Origin: Gammaproteobacteria bacterium
Lineage (GTDB): Bacteria; Pseudomonadota; Gammaproteobacteria; Pseudomonadales; Azotimanducaceae
Reading direction: 5' to 3'
NCBI GenBank assembly: GCA_018656865.1
Contig: JABHYO010000187.1
Coordinates: 25,716-89,715, forward strand
DNA: 64,000 nt
Shown: piece by piece, positions 30,966 through 39,726 of the stretch
Position numbering within the stretch: the first letter of the stretch is position 1
Layout: each line of letters begins with the position of its first letter
The notes under the pieces: model-generated
The model's database searches: none
What the model saw: the letters and a program-made list of their open reading frames with translations, nothing else
Told to the model about the DNA's origin: nothing
Made by a program: the position numbers and the translations under genes

Positions 30966-31577
30966 ATGGATCCGGGCATACGAAACACCCTTTTTGGTAT
31001 CGCGGCGTTTATCGCGGTCATTGTGGGGCTGTTTGTTGCGAGTGTGCTTGTTCCCCGGCCTATGTCAGACGAACAAGTTCGAGAGCTGGGCTACTATCGG
31101 TTCGAAAACCCTCGACCGATCTCGGACTTCAAAATGGTGGATCACACCGGCAAGCCAGTTGGAATCGATTCCTTTAGAGGCACCTGGTCATTAATCTTCT
31201 TTGGCTTTACCACCTGTCCTGATGTCTGTCCGACGACACTCAGTGTTCTGGCGGAAGCGACCCGTGATCTCGACCATCCGCCCCAGGTTGTGATGGTCAC
31301 GGTCGATCCGGACCGAGATACTGCGGACCTCCTCAGGGATTATGTGCCAGCTTTTCACCCGGACTTCCGAGGTTTTGTCGGTAGCTTTGATGAGACAGTC
31401 AGGCTGGCGGAACAACTTAATGTGGCATTCGGTAAAGTGCCGGGAGAGCTGCCTGAAACCTACCTGGTGGACCATACAGCGAGTATCGTGGTGATAAATC
31501 CGGAAGCCCGTTATGCAGGGTTTATTAAGGCGCCTGACAAGGTGCAGAATATTCAACGGATTCTGCCTCACCTCTAG
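30966..31577 (+). CDS. SCO1/SenC-family copper chaperone
   Basis: A 203-residue protein with one N-terminal helix and a thioredoxin fold facing the periplasm. The copper ligands are Cys84 and Cys88 in TCPDVCPTTL and the histidine in YLVDHTASIVVI. It is expected to help build the CuA centre of CoxB. It follows ctaB by six bases and ends the oxidase assembly group. Confidence 0.95.
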   Translation: MDPGIRNTLFGIAAFIAVIVGLFVASVLVPRPMSDEQVRELGYYRFENPRPISDFKMVDHTGKPVGIDSFRGTWSLIFFGFTTCPDVCPTTLSVLAEATRDLDHPPQVVMVTVDPDRDTADLLRDYVPAFHPDFRGFVGSFDETVRLAEQLNVAFGKVPGELPETYLVDHTASIVVINPEARYAGFIKAPDKVQNIQRILPHL

Positions 31578-31678
31578 ATACGACCCAGTTATATCGTCCG
31601 CGGAATAGCCGTTATTCCTGAGTACCAGTTGCTTACGGCATCGCATAGAATGATTGAAATACCTTCGACGATATTCCA

Positions 31679-32944
31679 GTGAGCGCGATCCAGCAGCAGG
31701 ACGCAAACAACAGTCTCAGTGAACGATACGCGCGTATCAGGCAACAAACCGTCGATCTTTGTCTCCCGCTTGAGATAGAGGACTACCAGGTGCAGCCAAT
31801 GGCTGATGCAAGTCCGCCGAAATGGCATCTTGCACATGTCACCTGGTTCTTTGAAACCTTTATCCTGAGTCGACAGGTTCCCGGATACGAACCTGTTCAT
31901 CCCCTGTACGAAATGCTGTTCAACTCTTATTACAACGGTATCGGTGCAGCATTCCCGCGACCGAACAGAGGATTTCTATCGAGGCCGACGGTTCAAGAAG
32001 TTCTGGATTATCGCAGCGAAATTGACGAAAGAATGCAGTCGTTTCTGGCATCGGATTTCTCAGACGAAGTGAGGTTCTCGATAGAGCTTGGCCTTAATCA
32101 CGAACAACAACATCAGGAACTGACCCTGACAGATTTGAAATACAACCTCGGCAATAATCCGCTCAAGCCAGCATACCGGGAGATTTTGGTCGACATGGCC
32201 GATGCCGCGGGTGAAGCTGGCTGGACAGAGTTCGAGGGCGGTCTGGTTGAGATCGGTGCAGAGTCCAGTGACTTCGTTTTTGATAATGAGACGCCCAGGC
32301 ACCAGGTCTTTCTTGAACCGTTTGCACTCGGCACAAGGGCCGTTACTAATGGTGAGTTCCTTGAATTCATCCGAGACGGTGGCTATGAACGTCATGAGTT
32401 ATGGTTATCTGATGGTTGGAGCCATCTCAAGTCACTTGATGCAAGATGGTCTGGACCGCTTTACTGGCGGGTGGTTGGGGACGACATCTTTGAATACACG
32501 TTGACCGGCGAACGACCACTCGAACCTGATCTGCCGGTCTGCCATGTTAGTGGCTATGAAGCGGATGCCTTTGCCCGTTGGGCAGGCGCCAGGTTACCCA
32601 CGGAAATGGAATGGGAAACTGCCGCTGAATCCTGTGGGCTTGTGGGCAACTTCGTTGAAAGTGAACAGTTTCATCCTTCAGTGCAGGCTTCGCCTGCTCT
32701 GACAGGCATGCTAGGTGACGTTTGGGAATGGACCTCATCCAGCTATGCAGCCTACCCCGGTTTCAAATCGTTTCCGGGGCAGTTGGGCGAATACAACGGT
32801 AAGTTCATGGCAAACCAACTTGTCCTGAAAGGTGGCTCGTGCGTGACCCCTGCCTCCCACATCAGATCAACCTATCGCAATTTCTTCTACCCACCCGACC
32901 GATGGCAGTTCACCGGGATCCGCCTTGCCAGAGACCCTGAATGA
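31679..32944 (+). CDS. egtB: Ergothioneine biosynthesis sulfoxide synthase EgtB
   Basis: A non-heme iron enzyme of 421 residues that couples trimethylhistidine (hercynine) to a thiol with O2. The N-terminal DinB-like domain has HLAHVTWFFE and NHEQQHQELTL, giving the three iron-binding histidines. The C-terminal FGE-sulfatase domain shows NGEFLEFI, ARLPTEMEWE, GDVWEWTSS and LKGGSCVTP. The start is GTG. It overlaps egtD by four bases. Whether it uses gamma-glutamylcysteine or cysteine cannot be read from these motifs; egtA, egtC and egtE are not nearby. Confidence 0.93.
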   Translation: MSAIQQQDANNSLSERYARIRQQTVDLCLPLEIEDYQVQPMADASPPKWHLAHVTWFFETFILSRQVPGYEPVHPLYEMLFNSYYNGIGAAFPRPNRGFLSRPTVQEVLDYRSEIDERMQSFLASDFSDEVRFSIELGLNHEQQHQELTLTDLKYNLGNNPLKPAYREILVDMADAAGEAGWTEFEGGLVEIGAESSDFVFDNETPRHQVFLEPFALGTRAVTNGEFLEFIRDGGYERHELWLSDGWSHLKSLDARWSGPLYWRVVGDDIFEYTLTGERPLEPDLPVCHVSGYEADAFARWAGARLPTEMEWETAAESCGLVGNFVESEQFHPSVQASPALTGMLGDVWEWTSSSYAAYPGFKSFPGQLGEYNGKFMANQLVLKGGSCVTPASHIRSTYRNFFYPPDRWQFTGIRLARDPE

Positions 32945-33894
32945 ACAGCGCACCGTCTGTTTTCTTTTACGACAGGGCAACCGATGTCGTTGACCACACA
33001 TCGGAGGTTCTGGAAGGGTTTCGCAGGAAAGCCAAATTCATTTCACCCAAATTTTTCTATGATGAGCGCGGTTCGCAGCTTTTTACCGAAATCACTCATC
33101 AGCCGGAATACTATCTGACTCGAACTGAGACAGCGCTGCTTCAGGAGCACGCTGGAGAAATCAGCGATCTGATTGGTGAGGATATTCTTCTGATCGAATT
33201 CGGCAGTGGTTCGTCCACCAAAATTCGAATCTTGCTTGAAAACCTGAGACCAAGTATCTATGCGCCGCTGGATATATCCCGGGACTATCTGGCGCAGGCC
33301 GCACAAGCTCTGGGCAGTGAATATCCATGGCTTGAAGTGCATGCTACCTGTGTCGACTTTACCGGTGATTTCGAACTACCGTTCCGTAGTGAGCAGCGTC
33401 ATGTCAGTTTCTTTCCAGGATCCAGTATCGGCAATTTTGAACGGACCGAAGCCGAGGTCTTTCTAAAAAGAGTCAGGCAGCTGGTAGGCGAAGGTGGCGG
33501 GCTCCTGCTGGGTGTGGATCTGAAGAAAGATGAAACGGTTCTTAATGCTGCCTATAACGACCGGGCCGGGATTACTCGGGACTTCAATCTCAACGTGCTG
33601 TCCCATCTGAATCGCGAATATGGCACTGACTTTAACGAGGCAGCATTCGACCATCTGGCTCGCTATAACCCGGATGAGGGATGCATCGAGATGTTTCTCG
33701 TCAGCAGGGTTGAGCAGACCGTTACGTTGGCTAATGAGTCATTTCGGCTGGAGGAAGGCGAAGTGATCCATACGGAAAATTCCCATAAATATGCGGTTGA
33801 CGAGGTCAGACAGATGGCACTGAATGCTGGTTTCGGTAGCATCAGAATCTGGTCTGATCAGGACGAACTGTTTGCGGTCTTCTACTTGTCGTGA
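32941..33894 (+). CDS. egtD: L-histidine N-alpha-methyltransferase EgtD
   Basis: Converts histidine to hercynine with three SAM molecules; 317 residues. Family landmarks are SPKFFYDERGSQLFTEIT, PEYYLTRTETALL, IEFGSGSSTKI (SAM loop), FFPGSSIGNF and LLGVDLKKDE. The end HTENSHKYAVDEVRQMA is also typical. The ATG overlaps the egtB stop. The 3' end overlaps the convergent thrB by 13 bases. Together with EgtB it supplies the core of ergothioneine synthesis, a cytosolic thiol antioxidant. Confidence 0.95.
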   Translation: MNSAPSVFFYDRATDVVDHTSEVLEGFRRKAKFISPKFFYDERGSQLFTEITHQPEYYLTRTETALLQEHAGEISDLIGEDILLIEFGSGSSTKIRILLENLRPSIYAPLDISRDYLAQAAQALGSEYPWLEVHATCVDFTGDFELPFRSEQRHVSFFPGSSIGNFERTEAEVFLKRVRQLVGEGGGLLLGVDLKKDETVLNAAYNDRAGITRDFNLNVLSHLNREYGTDFNEAAFDHLARYNPDEGCIEMFLVSRVEQTVTLANESFRLEEGEVIHTENSHKYAVDEVRQMALNAGFGSIRIWSDQDELFAVFYLS

Positions 33895-34802
33895 TCTTCG
33901 ATGGTCCGGGCAAGATCTATCATTTCGGTCGGATTTTTGAGTGGCGGATCTCCGGATAGGAATCTGGTCAGCGCAAACCTGGCGGCACTGACGCGCTGAA
34001 TCGGGATCAACGCCTGCTTTTCCTCCGACAGCAACGGTCTTACGGATTCATAACCGGAAATCATCGCATCCCGTCGAGGTGTGTGCATCTGGTTGTCCTC
34101 GGTTCTGCACCAGTCGTTGATAGCAATGGCGAGATCCTGAATCAGTAGATCGTGGCAGGCATGGTAAAAGTCGATGACCCCGGTCAGATGGTCGTTGACG
34201 AAGAGTGTGTTGTCGCGGAACAGATCACCGTGTATCAGACCGCTTGGCAGACCGGCAGCACCGATTTCCGCATACTCTTCGATGACTTGGCTGAGCAGCG
34301 AATACTGTGACCCGGAAAGCCGTTCCTTAACGATATCGAGAGTCCCGCGCATCCAGGTGAAGTCATAGGGGTTGTCCCGTGATTCCTCCATGCCGTCGAG
34401 CGCCTTGTGCAGTGAGGCAATAAATTTGCCGAGGATTTCGCAATGATGTTCGTTGACAATTTCCAGGTGAATACCCGGCAGTCGTCTGAAGAGGAATGCG
34501 GGCTTGTCACAAAAAGTAGTGGAGGTCATGCCATCCAGAGTGGTTTCAGGTGCGGCGACCGGCAGCCCAAAGTGACGAAGACGGGAGAGAATCTTGCCAA
34601 AAAAAGGGATCTCGGCAAATGAATGGTCTTCCATGATAGTCAGCACGAATTCGCTGGTCTCGCCATCATTTTCCAGATGAACAAAGTAGTTTGAGTTTTC
34701 GATACCGCCTGCGATCGGGGAGAAAGATGCCAGCCTGCCCTTTCCAAACATCTCCAGATATTGATCGAGAGCTTCTTCTTCAAAGGATGTAAAAGCAGCC
34801 AC
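33882..34802 (-). CDS. thrB: Homoserine kinase, APH-like type (ThrB2)
   Basis: Phosphorylates homoserine for threonine synthesis; 306 residues. It is the phosphotransferase-fold type found in Pseudomonas, not the GHMP type of E. coli. The kinase motifs are LIHGDLFRDNTLF (catalytic loop with HGD) and GVIDFYHACHD (metal site). The start is GTG, 14 bases after the DUF2782 stop. The thrB-DUF2782 pair divergent from polA is also found in Pseudomonas. thrC lies further along the window on the other strand. Confidence 0.93.
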   Translation of the reverse strand: MAAFTSFEEEALDQYLEMFGKGRLASFSPIAGGIENSNYFVHLENDGETSEFVLTIMEDHSFAEIPFFGKILSRLRHFGLPVAAPETTLDGMTSTTFCDKPAFLFRRLPGIHLEIVNEHHCEILGKFIASLHKALDGMEESRDNPYDFTWMRGTLDIVKERLSGSQYSLLSQVIEEYAEIGAAGLPSGLIHGDLFRDNTLFVNDHLTGVIDFYHACHDLLIQDLAIAINDWCRTEDNQMHTPRRDAMISGYESVRPLLSEEKQALIPIQRVSAARFALTRFLSGDPPLKNPTEMIDLARTIEDHDK

Positions 34803-34816
34803 CTAGTGTCCTGACA

Positions 34817-35134
34817 CTACCACTCGACGATAACCCACTGGGGGTAGAGCTTCCGTTTGTGGTCCAGGCTCTCAAAGTGGGGAGCGCCATCGGCTGGAAC
34901 CAAATAATAGGGTCTGCCCTTTTCCGGCACAATCTTGATCATAGTCAGCACGCCGTTTTGTCGATACTCGTAGATGGTTCGATTTTCACCTTCAATAATT
35001 TCGATCTGATCCTCGTCATACTCGCCAGGGAGCAGCAGTTCCGAGGCGAGGGCGCCACTCAGCCACAGGGTGAGTAGTACTGCGATGCTGCACCGCCATG
35101 GAAAATGGGAGGTGTTCAAAGTATTGTTGATCAT
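34817..35134 (-). CDS. Small exported protein, DUF2782 family
   Basis: About 105 residues. A signal peptide (CSIAVLLTLWLSGALAS) is followed by a short domain with IEIIEGENRTIYEYRQNG, IKIVPEKGRPYYLVP and a Trp-rich end PQWVIVEW. DUF2782 proteins are found between thrB and polA in related bacteria; their function is not known. The start at 35134 avoids overlap with polA; an upstream ATG at 35173 lies inside polA on the other strand. Confidence 0.75.
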   Translation of the reverse strand: MINNTLNTSHFPWRCSIAVLLTLWLSGALASELLLPGEYDEDQIEIIEGENRTIYEYRQNGVLTMIKIVPEKGRPYYLVPADGAPHFESLDHKRKLYPQWVIVEW

Positions 35135-35155
35135 ATCGGGTACAGGCTGTAACGA

Positions 35156-37855
35156 ATGAAGAAAGATTATCAACTGGTGCTGATCGACGGGTCATCCTAC
35201 CTGTTTCGTGCCTACCATGCACTTCCGCCGCTGGTCTCATCCAAGGGTCAGCCAACAGGAGCCATTAAGGGTGTGATCAGCATGATCCGCAAATTGATGA
35301 GCGACTATCCGGACAGCCACATCGCGGTTGTCTTTGATGCCAAAGGTAAGACCTTTCGCAACGACATCTACAAGGAGTACAAGGCTAACCGCCCACCTAT
35401 GCCGGATGATCTGCGTAGTCAGATTGAACCGATTCACAACATCGTTCAGAAGATGGGGCTGCCCCTTCTCATCCATGATGGTGTCGAGGCAGATGACGTG
35501 ATTGGTACCCTCGCGAATCAGGCTACGCAGCAGAAGATGGACGTCCTGATTTCAACAGGTGACAAGGATATGGCGCAGTTGGTCTCACCGCACGTCACAC
35601 TGATTAATACGATGAACGATAGTTTTATGGATGAAACCGGTGTGGTCGACAAGTTCGGCGTGCGTAGCGATCAGATCATCGATTACCTGGCGTTGGTGGG
35701 GGACACCTCGGACAACATTCCCGGTGTGCCCAAGTGTGGACCCAAGACGGCGGTTAAATGGCTCAGTCAGTATGAATCACTCGATGGTGTAATGGCGAGT
35801 GCTGAAGAGATTGGTGGCAAGGTTGGTGAAAACCTGAGGGCTTCTCTGGAATTTCTGCCGATGTCTTTTGAGTTAGCGACGATCAAATTGGATGTGTCCC
35901 TGGATTGTGCGGTCGACGAACTGGAAATCGTTGGTTCAGACGACGAGGGGTTACAGCAAATTTTTACCGAGCTGGAGTTTAGACCCTGGGTTACGGAATT
36001 AAGCACTGACGGCGAGACAGGCCAGGAGAAAGTGGGCGATGCTATCGATGTTGACTATGACATTGTTCTGACCGAAGCCGAGTTCGATGGTTGGCTTGAA
36101 ACCCTGAGTGTTGCTGACGTTTTCGCTTTCGATACAGAAACCACCAGTATCGATTATATGGAGGCAAAGATCGTTGGCCTGTCATTCTGTTGTGAATCGG
36201 GTAAAGCAGCTTATGTGCCCCTAACCCATGACTACGATGGTGCACCGGAGCAGCTCGACTTCGATTGGGTTTTGGACAGAATGAAACCTCTGCTGGCGGA
36301 TCCGGCACGGACCATTATCGGCCAGAACCTCAAATACGACATGAACGTTTTAGCCAATTATGGTGTGGAAATTAGCGCGAAAATTCATGACACAATGCTT
36401 GAATCCTATGTGCTGAATTCTGTCGCTTCACGGCACAATATGGATGATCTCGCCCTGAAGTATCTGGGTGTGTCGACCGTTCACTTCGAGGATATCGCCG
36501 GCAAGGGTGCAAAACAGGTCACCTTCAACCAGATCGAGATCGAGAAAGCAGGTCATTACGCCGCAGAGGATGCGGATATCACTTTTCGTCTCCACGAAAC
36601 GCTGTGGCCCAGGCTGCAGGCGGAGTCTGACCTCGCCTCGGTCTATTCGGAAATCGAAATCCCGCTTGTTCCCGTGCTGTCCCGGATCGAAAGAGAGGGC
36701 GTGCTTTTAGATGAAGCGCAGCTCCAAATCCAGAGCAAGGATCTGGAAAAACGGCTGTCGGAGCTGGAGCAGGAAGCTTTCGGTCTTGCGGGAGAGGAAT
36801 TCAATCTTGGTTCCCCCAAACAATTGCAGGCGATATTTTTTGAGAAACTGGGTCTGCCGGTGATCAAGAAGACGCCGAAGGGTCAGCCTTCAACCGCTGA
36901 ACCGGTCCTGCAGGAACTGGCTCTGGATTACCCGCTGCCAAAGGTCATTATGGCGTATCGGGGACTCTCAAAACTCAAGTCGACCTACACCGATCAGTTG
37001 CCTAAACAGATCTCAACGGTTACCGGTCGAATTCATACGTCGTATCACCAGGCAGTTGCGGCAACCGGCCGGCTGTCGAGTACAGATCCGAACCTGCAGA
37101 ATATCCCAATCAGAACTGAAGAGGGGCGTCGTGTTCGTAAAGCCTTCATCGCAGAGCCGGGATACAAGATTATGGCCGCAGACTATTCGCAGATTGAGCT
37201 ACGGATCATGGCACACCTGTCCCAGGACGAAGGCCTTATCCAGGCATTCCGGAATGGCATCGACATCCATAGTGCAACGGCCGCCGAGGTATTTGGAGTA
37301 CCTGTCGAGAGTGTGCCTGATGAGCGTCGCCGCAGTGCCAAAGCAATCAATTTCGGTTTGATCTATGGTATGTCCGCTTTTGGCCTCGCACGTCAACTGA
37401 ATATCCCAAGGGCTGATGCTCAGGATTACATCGATCTCTATTTTGATCGTTATCCCGGTGTCAGGGAATATATGGAGAAAACCAGGGCTCTGGCTGCGGA
37501 ACAGGGATATGTGGAAACCATTTTCGGCAGGCGCCTTTACCTACCGGAAATCAAAGCCAGCAATTTCAACCGCCGTCAGGCGGCGGAGCGAACGGCAATT
37601 AATGCGCCGATGCAGGGCAGCGCGGCGGATATCATCAAACGTGCCATGCTAGAGGTCGATAAGTGGCTTCAGGAAACTGACCTCAGCACTCGCATGACCA
37701 TGCAGGTCCACGACGAGCTGGTGCTTGAGGTACCTGAATCGAACGTTCAGGAGGTGGTTACAGGGGTCGAATCACGGATGTCGGCTGCCGCTGAACTCTC
37801 CATTCCCCTGGTTGTCGAGACCGGTGTCGGTGATAACTGGGATGAAGCGCACTAG
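35156..37855 (+). CDS. polA: DNA polymerase I
   Basis: A repair and Okazaki-fragment polymerase of 899 residues. The 5'-3' exonuclease domain is N-terminal (LIDGSSYLFRAYHALP, VFDAKGKTFRND, GVEADDVIGTL). The proofreading domain keeps its acidic residues (FAFDTETTS, NLKYDMNVL, YAAEDADITF). The polymerase domain has TGRLSSTDPNLQNIPIRT, the metal Asp in AADYSQIELRIMAHLS, the O-helix RRSAKAINFGLIYGMS, and QVHDELVLE. All three activities should therefore be present. It is followed by a non-coding gap with two features. Confidence 0.97.
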   Translation: MKKDYQLVLIDGSSYLFRAYHALPPLVSSKGQPTGAIKGVISMIRKLMSDYPDSHIAVVFDAKGKTFRNDIYKEYKANRPPMPDDLRSQIEPIHNIVQKMGLPLLIHDGVEADDVIGTLANQATQQKMDVLISTGDKDMAQLVSPHVTLINTMNDSFMDETGVVDKFGVRSDQIIDYLALVGDTSDNIPGVPKCGPKTAVKWLSQYESLDGVMASAEEIGGKVGENLRASLEFLPMSFELATIKLDVSLDCAVDELEIVGSDDEGLQQIFTELEFRPWVTELSTDGETGQEKVGDAIDVDYDIVLTEAEFDGWLETLSVADVFAFDTETTSIDYMEAKIVGLSFCCESGKAAYVPLTHDYDGAPEQLDFDWVLDRMKPLLADPARTIIGQNLKYDMNVLANYGVEISAKIHDTMLESYVLNSVASRHNMDDLALKYLGVSTVHFEDIAGKGAKQVTFNQIEIEKAGHYAAEDADITFRLHETLWPRLQAESDLASVYSEIEIPLVPVLSRIEREGVLLDEAQLQIQSKDLEKRLSELEQEAFGLAGEEFNLGSPKQLQAIFFEKLGLPVIKKTPKGQPSTAEPVLQELALDYPLPKVIMAYRGLSKLKSTYTDQLPKQISTVTGRIHTSYHQAVAATGRLSSTDPNLQNIPIRTEEGRRVRKAFIAEPGYKIMAADYSQIELRIMAHLSQDEGLIQAFRNGIDIHSATAAEVFGVPVESVPDERRRSAKAINFGLIYGMSAFGLARQLNIPRADAQDYIDLYFDRYPGVREYMEKTRALAAEQGYVETIFGRRLYLPEIKASNFNRRQAAERTAINAPMQGSAADIIKRAMLEVDKWLQETDLSTRMTMQVHDELVLEVPESNVQEVVTGVESRMSAAAELSIPLVVETGVGDNWDEAH

Positions 37856-37894
37856 TTCATTTTCATCCGAACCCCCCATCAACCAGTAGTGTCC

Positions 37895-38022
37895 GCCGAT
37901 ATTGACGAGTGAGCACTCGTCGCACCGGCGTAAACGGAACGCCGCCCGACCCATCCATGGGGCCTGACTTTCGGCCGTCCAGGCCTCGAGCCTGCGTCAA
38001 GTGCTCACTCGTCAACTTCGGC
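37895..38022. other. Structured intergenic element, copy 1
   Basis: A 16-base arm at 37902-37917 (TTGACGAGTGAGCACT) is perfectly complementary to 38000-38015. A short outer stem pairs GCCGA at 37895-37899 with TCGGC at 38018-38022. Between the arms lie a smaller hairpin (GGCGT with ACGCC) and a conserved core containing GGGGCCTGACTTTCGG, CTCGAG and TGCGTCAAG. A second copy at 51692-51804 has the same core and a stem of different sequence that still pairs. It lies just after polA. It could be a structured RNA, a bidirectional terminator or a dispersed repeat. Confidence 0.8.
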
Positions 38023-38109
38023 TACATGCGTGACGATCGGCAACTCCGGGGGAGAACTAGCTCGTGATGACCGCGAGAAAAAATGAAGAAAGTTTCACTA
38101 TTTATCTGT

Positions 38110-38136
38110 GAACTTTGGCCGGATTGACCAGTCCTA
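38110..38136 (+). promoter_or_regulatory. Possible envelope-stress (AlgU/RpoE-type) promoter of the polA-engB small RNA
   Basis: GAACTT at 38110-38115 is followed after 16 bases by TCCTA at 38132-38136. This resembles the extracytoplasmic sigma consensus (GAACTT, then TCTGA or similar). The -10 match is imperfect. A TTGACC at 38124-38129 has no good -10 partner. A start near 38142 would give a transcript of about 130 nt ending at the terminator at 38272. Confidence 0.45.
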
Positions 38137-38141
38137 GTATG

Positions 38142-38272
38142 TGTACGATGGATATTACCCTTGTATTGGGTAGTGTTTTTTAGCAGCAACTTCGGTGATT
38201 TTCTCCCCCAAAAAAACCGAAGCTCGGGTCCTGGTCACACCTCCCCAACGATGACCAGGGCCCTTCTTTTTT
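38142..38272 (+). ncRNA. Probable small regulatory RNA between polA and engB (Spot 42/ErsA position)
   Basis: The start is estimated. The RNA has a hairpin CTTCGGT (38190-38196) with ACCGAAG (38216-38222) whose 19-base loop contains TTTTCTCCCCC. A strong terminator follows at 38226-38272 and its loop holds CCTCCCC. Two exposed C-rich loops are typical of small RNAs that pair with ribosome binding sites. Spot 42 of enterics and ErsA of Pseudomonas occupy the same polA-engB gap, and ErsA has a similar length. No sequence identity to either is claimed. Identification rests on position and structure. Confidence 0.6.
38226..38272 (+). terminator. Strong intrinsic terminator of the small RNA
   Basis: GGGTCCTGGTCA at 38226-38237 pairs with TGACCAGGGCCC at 38252-38263, twelve pairs with one G-T wobble, followed by TTCTTTTTT at 38264-38272. 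It faces the 3' end of engB, four bases away. Confidence 0.9.
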
Positions 38273-38275
38273 GCA

Positions 38276-38860
38276 TCAGGAAAACCAGTCGGTAATTCTC
38301 GTTTCCAATTCTTCCAGGCCCAGTCTTTTTGTTGCGGAAAAAACCTGGATGGTGATTTCATCCGGCAGGTCTCTTTTGACCGACAGAAGTTGATTCTGCT
38401 GCCCTCCGCGCTTCATCTTGTCCGCCTTGGTGAGAAGAATGTGCAGAGGCAATCCAGCTTCGATGCACCAGTTGATCGTCATTTCGTCGAATTCTTTCAT
38501 AGGATGGCGAATATCGACCATCAGGACCATCCCCCTGAGACAGAGTCTGCCTCGGAGGTAGTCATCCAGATGTTTGTGCCAGTGATCCTTGACCGCCATG
38601 GGTACTTTGGCATAGCCATAGCCGGGTAAATCGACAAGTCGGGTTGATTCCGTAATCTCGAAGAAATTGATCAGCTGAGTTCGACCGGGAGTCTTGCTGG
38701 TCCGCGCCAGGCTTTTCTGTCGGGTCAGCGTGTTGATGGCGCTGGATTTACCTGCATTTGATCTTCCACAGAATGCCACTTCGGCACCGGAGTCCGGAGG
38801 ACACTCTGAGAGGGCCGAGGCGCTCACGAGAAAACTGGCATTATTCAGGCAGAGAGGCAT
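38276..38860 (-). CDS. engB: Ribosome-biogenesis GTPase EngB (YihA/YsxC)
   Basis: A small GTPase of about 194 residues needed for 50S subunit assembly. The G motifs are present: G1 [10 protein letters not shown]2 region [12 protein letters not shown]3 [11 protein letters not shown]4 LTKADKM and G5 SATKR. The ATG at 38860 fits the family length; an ATG at 38908 would add 16 residues unlike EngB. Gene order polA then engB is conserved in gammaproteobacteria. Confidence 0.95.
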   Translation of the reverse strand: MPLCLNNASFLVSASALSECPPDSGAEVAFCGRSNAGKSSAINTLTRQKSLARTSKTPGRTQLINFFEITESTRLVDLPGYGYAKVPMAVKDHWHKHLDDYLRGRLCLRGMVLMVDIRHPMKEFDEMTINWCIEAGLPLHILLTKADKMKRGGQQNQLLSVKRDLPDEITIQVFSATKRLGLEELETRITDWFS

Positions 38861-39001
38861 TTTCCGGCACCTTTGGTATATAATTCGCTCTGCAATGAGA
38901 GAGAGCATCCGGCTAAGTATTCGTTACTCTGGCACTCGTTCCTAGTAGAGGTCAAGGCGATGAGAGCATTTCTGCTGGTCGGATCTTAAGAAGCAGGTAA
39001 T

Positions 39002-39619
39002 ATGAAAAACATCTTACGAATTCGTATGTTCGTTGTCGTGGGCGTCCTATTGGTATGCCAGTTGGCACACGCTACGAGCGATGCCAAGGCAGGAGCAGCC
39101 AAGGCGACGACCTGTGTCGCCTGTCATGGTGAGACGGGCAACAGCCCTGCAGGCGCTTTCCCCAACATCGCCGGACAGAGCGTTCAATACCTGCTCAAGC
39201 AGCTGATCGACATCAAGAGTGGTGTAAGGCCCGTACCGACCATGGTCGGACAGCTCGATGCTTTCTCGGAAGATGATCTGGAAGATATTGCGGCACATTT
39301 CGCCAGTCAGGAGCGTGCCTACGGGGCCGCAGAAGCGGACAAGGTTGAGTTAGGCGAAGCGATATACCGATTTGGTATCCCCCGGAAGCAGGTTTCTGCT
39401 TGCAGCGGTTGTCATTCGCCAAAAGGGTTAGGCAACGGCCCGGCAAAATTCCCGGCAATTGCCGGTCAGTGGCCGGAATATACGATTGCCCAGTTGAAGG
39501 CATTCCAATCTGGCAAGCGTCATAATGACGGCGATACCAAAATGATGCAGACCATCGCCATGGATTTGAACGAAAAGGAGATGGCAGCGGTCGCATCCTA
39601 TGTGTACGGGCTGAAATAG
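39002..39619 (+). CDS. Diheme cytochrome c4
   Basis: A periplasmic electron carrier of 205 residues. A signal peptide (RMFVVVGVLLVCQLAHA) precedes two similar class I cytochrome c domains. The heme motifs are CVACH at residues 38-42 and CSGCH in the second half. Methionine ligands are likely in RPVPTMVGQL and TKMMQTIA. Cytochrome c4 can feed electrons to terminal oxidases, and the position before dsbA matches Pseudomonas. It ends at a clear terminator. Confidence 0.95.
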   Translation: MKNILRIRMFVVVGVLLVCQLAHATSDAKAGAAKATTCVACHGETGNSPAGAFPNIAGQSVQYLLKQLIDIKSGVRPVPTMVGQLDAFSEDDLEDIAAHFASQERAYGAAEADKVELGEAIYRFGIPRKQVSACSGCHSPKGLGNGPAKFPAIAGQWPEYTIAQLKAFQSGKRHNDGDTKMMQTIAMDLNEKEMAAVASYVYGLK

Positions 39620-39640
39620 TTGGATATTTTGGGGTGGTCA

Positions 39641-39664
39641 AAGGGCGGTTTTCCGCCCTTTTTT
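39641..39664 (+). terminator. Intrinsic terminator after cytochrome c4
   Basis: AAGGGCGG at 39641-39648 and CCGCCCTT at 39653-39660 form an eight-pair stem with a TTTT loop, followed by a run of T to 39664. It separates cytochrome c4 from dsbA. Confidence 0.92.
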
Positions 39665-39726
39665 GTGATTGAATTGAACTGATGCCGTCAACTAACGGTC
39701 AAACACGGAACGATGGAGATATGTCA

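Noticed and set aside
34804-34819. Inverted repeat TAGTGTC/GACACTA between the DUF2782 gene and thrB
   Set aside because: Only a two-base loop, overlapping a stop codon, in a 14-base gap; too little to claim a function.
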